From an uncultured Oscillospiraceae bacterium (GTDB taxonomy: Bacteria > Bacillota > Clostridia > Oscillospirales > Acutalibacteraceae): 10,760 nt of DNA. Below, piece by piece: positions 7,604 to 10,760 of the stretch. Location: contig URGA01000069.1 of NCBI GenBank assembly GCA_900547275.1, positions 1-10,760 of the forward strand, written 5' to 3'. The translations under genes were made by a program, and so were the position numbers. The notes under the pieces are model-generated. The model was not told the origin of the DNA. It made no database searches and worked only from the letters and a program-made list of their open reading frames with translations. Within the stretch, counting starts at the first letter, position 1; every line of letters starts with the position of its first letter.

Positions 7604-7632
7604 ATAATACCATAACACATGTACAATGTCAA
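7604..7632 (-). promoter_or_regulatory. near-consensus sigma-A promoter of the Ig-like protein gene
   Basis: On the minus strand, a perfect TTGACA (7632-7627), a 17-nt spacer and TATTAT (7609-7604) form the strongest promoter match in the window. The predicted start is near 7597, leaving a leader of about 65 nt before the ATG at 7532. This suggests high expression of the secreted protein. Confidence 0.85.
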
Positions 7633-7641
7633 CAAAAATAT

Positions 7642-7652
7642 TACAATTTGTT
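7642..7652. repeat. inverted repeat pair A, left arm (partner 7757-7767)
   Basis: The 11 bases TACAATTTGTT are the exact reverse complement of 7757-7767, 104 nt away. They lie just upstream of the -35 box of the secreted-protein gene. The AT-rich composition makes chance more likely than for pair B. Confidence 0.35.
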
Positions 7653-7677
7653 TATATGTTTTATCCAATATGTCTAA

Positions 7678-7693
7678 TTTTGCCCGATTTTAA
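7678..7693. repeat. inverted repeat pair B, left arm (partner 7784-7798)
   Basis: TTTTGCCCGATTTTAA matches the reverse complement of 7784-7798 except for one extra C. The two arms are separated by 90 nt and interleave with pair A in the order A-B-A'-B'. The partner arm overlaps the minus-strand T-tract of the SDR terminator. Confidence 0.45.
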
Positions 7694-7793
7694 GCTATTT
7701 TTCATCCCAACTTCACACAACACAATTCATAATCACACGGGCTAAAATTTGCCAACAACAAATTGTATATTACAAAACATTCGTTAAAATCGG

Positions 7794-7830
7794 CAAAAAA
7801 ATAATGGCACAGTCATTATGACTGTGCCAT
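7794..7830 (-). terminator. intrinsic terminator of the SDR gene
   Basis: ATGGCACAGTCAT (7804-7816) and ATGACTGTGCCAT (7818-7830) form a perfect 13-bp inverted repeat around a single base, so the real loop will be a few bases wider. On the minus strand it is followed by TTATTTTTTT (7803-7794). It lies 39 nt beyond the SDR stop codon and should isolate that gene from the secreted-protein gene. Confidence 0.93.
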
Positions 7831-7869
7831 AAAATTAACGATTTTTGCTAAATCAAAATATGTAAAAGA

Positions 7870-8889
7870 TTACTCGCCCTTCATTTCAAGAAGCTTTGCT
7901 TTACCTTCAAAAGCGGCTTTTGAAAGTGCAATTGAATCAAAGATAGCAGCTTCGATATCATCAGGAGTACATCCGAGTTCTTTTGTATCATCAGTAGGAA
8001 TGAAGAGGTCCATACCCATAATATCAGCAAGACCAACGGGATCGATACCTGAATCTACGTTGCGCTTAGCATAATCTTTTCTCATAACGTGACCGAACAT
8101 CTGGAAGAATACCTTGGGGCAGTCAACGATCTTACGGTCAGGAATATTATCCATTGCGCGGTAAACGATCTTAAGGAACTCTCTCCAGTGCATGTTGTAG
8201 CAAGAAATGCCGTATGCTCTGAATCCCTTAACCTGCTCAGCAGCGCCGACAATAGCTTCACCAACCTGGCGAACTGTAAGCATAGCAGTACCGCCTGCGG
8301 GATACATTGTGAAAGGCATCTTCTCAAATCTCTGAAGCTGCTCAATAAGAATAACCCATACAGGACGACGGCCGGGCTGTGTACCAAAGATGTAAGGCAG
8401 TTCAAGAACGCCTACGCCCATATTTTCATCAGCATATTTTTCGCAAACCTTTTCCTGATCAACACGAGAACGGATATAAGGATGTTTCTCGCAAAGCTGC
8501 ATTTCGGGCTTAGCCTTAGCCAGCCAAGCAAAATAAGAACCGAGAACTACGCAACGCTTAACGCCGCATTTCTTAGCCATTGCAAGGCAACGGTCAACGG
8601 GGTCAATGTTGTACTTCTTGTAAGCTTCGTAAACAGGAGCCGGGAATTCAACACGCTCATCAACACCAGCCGCATAAACAAAAGCGTCCATGCCTGTCAT
8701 TGCTTTTTCAAGTTCTTCATCGGTAAGTTCAAGGAAGTTGCCGAACTCAATTTCCATTTCCTCAGGAATAGGAGCACCTTCCGGAAGCGGCGGAAGCGCA
8801 ATAGTCTTAACTTTGTGACCTCTGTCAATGAAAATCTTTGCTGCGGCGGAACCAAGAAGACCGGTACCACCAAAAATCAATACGTTCAT
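7870..8889 (-). CDS. NAD(P)-dependent epimerase/dehydratase-family (SDR) protein
   Basis: A 339-residue Rossmann protein of the extended or atypical short-chain dehydrogenase/reductase superfamily. It starts with the dinucleotide-binding FGGTGLLGSAAAK (6-18). Further SDR marks are YAAGVD (72-77), the strand VVLGSYF (114-120) and LELPYIFGTQPG (162-173), equivalent to the usual P-x-x-x-x-GP region. The expected catalytic YxxxK appears as Y138-I-R-S-R142, with Arg in place of Lys. The C-terminal half (about 190-339) would be the substrate domain; its substrate cannot be read from sequence. The start is fixed by GGAGGGG 5 nt upstream and a consensus promoter. The gene is alone between its own promoter and terminator, so its neighbours do not reveal its pathway. 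Candidates include a sugar-nucleotide epimerase/reductase or a non-catalytic NAD(P)-sensing protein. Confidence 0.88.
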   Translation of the reverse strand: MNVLIFGGTGLLGSAAAKIFIDRGHKVKTIALPPLPEGAPIPEEMEIEFGNFLELTDEELEKAMTGMDAFVYAAGVDERVEFPAPVYEAYKKYNIDPVDRCLAMAKKCGVKRCVVLGSYFAWLAKAKPEMQLCEKHPYIRSRVDQEKVCEKYADENMGVGVLELPYIFGTQPGRRPVWVILIEQLQRFEKMPFTMYPAGGTAMLTVRQVGEAIVGAAEQVKGFRAYGISCYNMHWREFLKIVYRAMDNIPDRKIVDCPKVFFQMFGHVMRKDYAKRNVDSGIDPVGLADIMGMDLFIPTDDTKELGCTPDDIEAAIFDSIALSKAAFEGKAKLLEMKGE

Positions 8890-8924
8890 TTTGTCCCCTC
8901 CGACATTAATTTTTTTACCACTAG

Positions 8925-8953
8925 ATTATAGCACCCAAATTAGTGAACGTCAA
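8925..8953 (-). promoter_or_regulatory. consensus sigma-A promoter of the SDR gene
   Basis: On the minus strand, TTGACG (8953-8948), a 17-nt spacer and TATAAT (8930-8925) form a near-perfect promoter. The predicted start is near 8918, about 30 nt upstream of the ATG. Together with the terminator at 7794-7830 it marks the SDR gene as a single-gene transcription unit. Confidence 0.85.
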
Positions 8954-9021
8954 CCACAATCTGTTAAGGAAAATGTTATTTTTTATAAAATAGTCAAAAC
9001 AGAAGGAAAACGGTCAGTAAA

Positions 9022-9064
9022 AGGCGCAAAAATTCGGAGCAGTCGGTAAAAACTGCCCCGAATT
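9022..9064 (-). terminator. terminator of the biotin carrier / decarboxylase alpha operon
   Basis: AATTCGG (9031-9037) pairs with CCGAATT (9058-9064), and GCAGT (9039-9043) with ACTGC (9052-9056). There is one A-C mismatch between the two stems and an 8-nt loop. On the minus strand the hairpin runs into a short T-run and then TTTT again. It begins 4 nt after the stop codon of the carboxyltransferase gene. Confidence 0.85.
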
Positions 9065-9068
9065 AATA

Positions 9069-10466
9069 TTAAACTGCGTGAATTTTATTTTCGATATCGT
9101 CGTGTTTGCCGTCGAGACCGTATTTCTTGTCGCGTCTCTTCTCAAAGAATTTAACGGCAACCTGACCGAACTGAGCGTAAGAAAGCACGTCTTCTTCCTG
9201 CTCGTAGAATTCGCTGATCTCTTTTTTGAAGTCTTCAATCTTATCATTGATAAGATCAGCAGGACGGCAAGTAATAACTTCCTCGTCGCCGACAATCTTC
9301 TTCTGGAATTCAGGGTCAATATCGCAGGGTGTTTTACCGTACTTACCTGCAACAAGGTCTTTAAATTCCTTAGTAACCATCTTATATCTTTCGCCCATGA
9401 TTACGTTGAATACTGACTGAGTACCAACGATCTGAGAAGTAGGAGTTACAAGCGGAGGATAACCGCTGTCCTTACGAACGCGCGGAACTTCTGCTAGTAC
9501 TTCGTCAAGCTTATCTTCCTTGCCTGCCTGCTTAAGCTGGCTTACAAGGTTAGAAAGCATGCCGCCGGGTACCTGATAAAGAAGAGTATTTGCGTCTACG
9601 CCGAGCATTTTCTGGTCGAGAAGTCCTGATTCAATATACTTAGCACGAAGCGGTACAAAGAAATCACGAATCTCGGTAAGTGCTTTAAGATCAAGTCCTG
9701 TATCATAAGGAGTGTCCTTAAGAGCGGCAACCATAGACTCGGTTGCAGGGTGAGAAGTACCCATAGCAAGCGGGCTCATAGCAGTATCAATAACGTCAAC
9801 ACCTGCTTCAATACCTTTAAGGTGAACCATTGAAGCAAGACCTGACGTATAGTGAGAATGAAGCTGGATCGGAATATTAACTGTTTCCTTAAGAGCCTTT
9901 ACAAGGTCGTAAGTGCCGTAAGGGGTCAGAAGACCGGCCATATCTTTGATGCAGATAGAATCAGCACCGGCATCCTCAAGCTGTTTTGCATAATGGCAGT
10001 AATACCCAATATCAAATACAGGTCCTGTTGTGTAAGAAATAGCTGCCTGAACGTGACCACCGTATTTTTTAGCGGCGTTAATAGCAGTCTGCAGGTTACG
10101 AACGTCGTTAAGAGCGTCAAAAATACGCATGATATCGATACCATTATCAATACTCTTCTTAACGAAATAGTCAACTACTTCATCAGAGTAATGACGGTAG
10201 CCAAGCATGTTCTGACCTCTGAACAACATCTGAAGTTTAGTATTGGGGCACTTCTTGCGGATAAGACGCAGACGGTCCCACGGGTCTTCATCAAGGAAGC
10301 GGAGACAGCTGTCGAAAGTAGCGCCGCCCCAGCATTCGAGTGAGTGAAAACCAATTTTATCCATTTTTTCGAGGATGCCCTCGAATTCATCCGTACGCAT
10401 ACGTGTCGCAATCAAAGACTGATGAGCGTCACGAAGTACGGTTTCAGTAATACCGATTTTTGCCAT
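9069..10466 (-). CDS. oadA: oxaloacetate decarboxylase subunit alpha / pyruvate carboxylase subunit B (carboxyltransferase)
   Basis: A 465-residue carboxyltransferase of the HMGL-like TIM-barrel family that moves CO2 between a keto acid (oxaloacetate/pyruvate) and biotin. Visible landmarks: LRDAHQS (11-17, metal ligand D13), LECWGGATFDSC (43-54), FRGQN (82-86), IKDMAGLL (173-180, with K174 the lysine expected to be carbamylated at the metal centre) and LHSHYTSG (202-209, metal ligands H203 and H205). The conserved PYC/OADA domain occupies roughly residues 280-420. Unlike the classical alpha subunit it has no C-terminal biotin domain; that is supplied by the gene 16 nt upstream. AGAGGT precedes the ATG. 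If a membrane beta subunit exists elsewhere this is a Na+-pumping decarboxylase; if a biotin carboxylase pairs with it, a two-subunit pyruvate carboxylase. The window cannot decide between them. Confidence 0.9.
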   Translation of the reverse strand: MAKIGITETVLRDAHQSLIATRMRTDEFEGILEKMDKIGFHSLECWGGATFDSCLRFLDEDPWDRLRLIRKKCPNTKLQMLFRGQNMLGYRHYSDEVVDYFVKKSIDNGIDIMRIFDALNDVRNLQTAINAAKKYGGHVQAAISYTTGPVFDIGYYCHYAKQLEDAGADSICIKDMAGLLTPYGTYDLVKALKETVNIPIQLHSHYTSGLASMVHLKGIEAGVDVIDTAMSPLAMGTSHPATESMVAALKDTPYDTGLDLKALTEIRDFFVPLRAKYIESGLLDQKMLGVDANTLLYQVPGGMLSNLVSQLKQAGKEDKLDEVLAEVPRVRKDSGYPPLVTPTSQIVGTQSVFNVIMGERYKMVTKEFKDLVAGKYGKTPCDIDPEFQKKIVGDEEVITCRPADLINDKIEDFKKEISEFYEQEEDVLSYAQFGQVAVKFFEKRRDKKYGLDGKHDDIENKIHAV

Positions 10467-10482
10467 ATCGCTTTACCTCTTA

Positions 10483-10760
10483 TCAGTTCATTGAGCCAAG
10501 GGTCTGACCTGCTTCAACGCTGTCGCCCTTATTAACGTTGATTGAAGAAACTGTACCGTCCTGAGGAGCAACAATTTCATTTTCCATCTTCATTGCTTCA
10601 AGGATGAAAAGAACGTCGCCGGCTTTTACTGCCGCACCCTCAGATACTTTGATATCAAGAATTGTACCGGGCATCGGAGAATCGATTGTTACAGAACCTG
10701 TAACTTCAGCAGAAGCTGCAGGAGCGGGAGCAGCTGCAGGGGGCGGGGGCAAGATGATCG
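10483..10760 (-). CDS. biotin carboxyl carrier protein of the decarboxylase/carboxylase (5' end outside the window)
   Basis: The last 89-92 codons of a biotinyl-lipoyl carrier protein. A Pro/Ala-rich flexible linker (about 10700-10752) leads into a complete biotinyl domain with SPMPGTI, EAMKMEN (biotinylated Lys codon at 10588-10590) and GDSVEAGQTLG, ending MN. The carrier shuttles carboxybiotin to the carboxyltransferase encoded directly downstream. The frame stays open to the window edge; a TTG at 10750-10752 can be read as a start, but it has no ribosome binding site and sits inside the linker, so the true start is probably off the window. The linker begins oddly with I-I-L-P-P-P-P at a G/C homopolymer, where a one-base indel would restore a more typical APAPAAAPAPAA linker, so a frameshift or end error is possible. 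Confidence 0.85.
   Translation of the reverse strand, partial: IILPPPPAAAPAPAASAEVTGSVTIDSPMPGTILDIKVSEGAAVKAGDVLFILEAMKMENEIVAPQDGTVSSINVNKGDSVEAGQTLGSMN

Larger units (their letters stand above)
7533..7869. other. 337-bp AT-rich intergenic region, non-coding
   Basis: No credible coding frame was found on either strand. From right to left it holds the terminator of the SDR gene (7804-7830), about 170 nt of AT-rich DNA with two interleaved inverted-repeat pairs (7642-7652 with 7757-7767, and 7678-7693 with 7784-7798), the promoter of the secreted protein gene (7604-7632), and a roughly 65-nt leader with a 5' hairpin (7563-7592). No tRNA or named riboswitch class is recognisable. Confidence 0.8.

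Noticed and set aside
7533..7613. N-terminal extension of the secreted Ig-like protein to an ATG at 7613
   Set aside because: That codon lies between the -35 and -10 boxes, upstream of the predicted transcript start. The start at 7532 has a ribosome binding site and leads directly into a signal peptide.
8089..8931. 280-codon open frame on the plus strand, antisense to the SDR gene
   Set aside because: It has no ribosome binding site or recognisable domain. Its length follows from the codon usage of the SDR gene on the other strand, which has clear motifs, promoter and terminator.
8975..8997. Second promoter upstream of the SDR gene starting from TTGACT
   Set aside because: The -35-like box has no convincing -10 at 16-18 nt, whereas the TTGACG/TATAAT pair at 8925-8953 is near perfect.
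9852..10343. 163-codon plus-strand frame opposite the carboxyltransferase gene
   Set aside because: No start signals and no family resemblance; it is a shadow of a highly conserved minus-strand gene.

Overview
The window looks like chromosomal DNA from a low-to-middle-GC Gram-positive anaerobe of the class Clostridia, most likely a gut Oscillospiraceae/Ruminococcaceae-type bacterium. This is inferred from four things: strong AGGAGG-type ribosome binding sites, textbook sigma-A promoters with 17-nt spacers, the gene content (formate-THF ligase, a biotin-dependent decarboxylase alpha subunit with a separate biotin carrier, a secreted Big_2/FIVAR protein) and the style of the proteins. The species cannot be named from the sequence alone.

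Region 1 (1-3320, minus strand) is a compact operon read right to left: fhs, tsaE, tsaB, rpiB. fhs/tsaE overlap as TGATG, tsaE/tsaB overlap as ATGA, and rpiB starts 3 nt after the tsaB stop. It joins one-carbon activation (10-formyl-THF, used for purines and formyl-Met-tRNA), the t6A tRNA modification partners TsaE and TsaB, and a pentose-phosphate isomerase. Its promoter lies in a 140-bp divergent spacer (3321-3460) shared with region 2.

Region 2 (3461-4621, plus strand) is a single FtsW/RodA/SpoVE-family membrane glycosyltransferase gene, RodA-like, with its own TATAAT promoter. It is closed by a hairpin at 4630-4661 that faces the convergent gene of region 3.

Region 3 (4692-7532, minus strand) encodes a 946-residue secreted multi-domain protein of bacterial Ig-like (Big_2) domains plus a FIVAR helical module. 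It has a clear signal peptide but no visible wall anchor. A near-consensus promoter (TTGACA, 17 nt, TATTAT) drives it, and a hairpin sits at the predicted mRNA 5' end. The 337-bp gap upstream also holds a strong terminator for the next gene and two interleaved inverted repeats.

Region 4 (7870-8889, minus strand) is a monocistronic NAD(P)-binding extended/atypical SDR (epimerase/dehydratase family) with its own consensus promoter and terminator.

Region 5 (9069-10760, minus strand) carries a biotin carrier protein (its 5' end runs off the window) followed after 16 nt by an oxaloacetate decarboxylase alpha / pyruvate carboxylase subunit B carboxyltransferase, then a terminator. Together they form the carboxyltransferase and biotin-carrier parts of a biotin-dependent decarboxylase or carboxylase.

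Most of the window is ordinary core metabolism. I do not see a defence island, mobile element, CRISPR array or tRNA. The points most worth a second look are the helical insertions inside the Ig-like domains of the secreted protein, the structured region around its promoter, a possible one-base frameshift or end artefact in the biotin carrier linker, and the non-canonical motifs of the SDR and the RodA-like protein.
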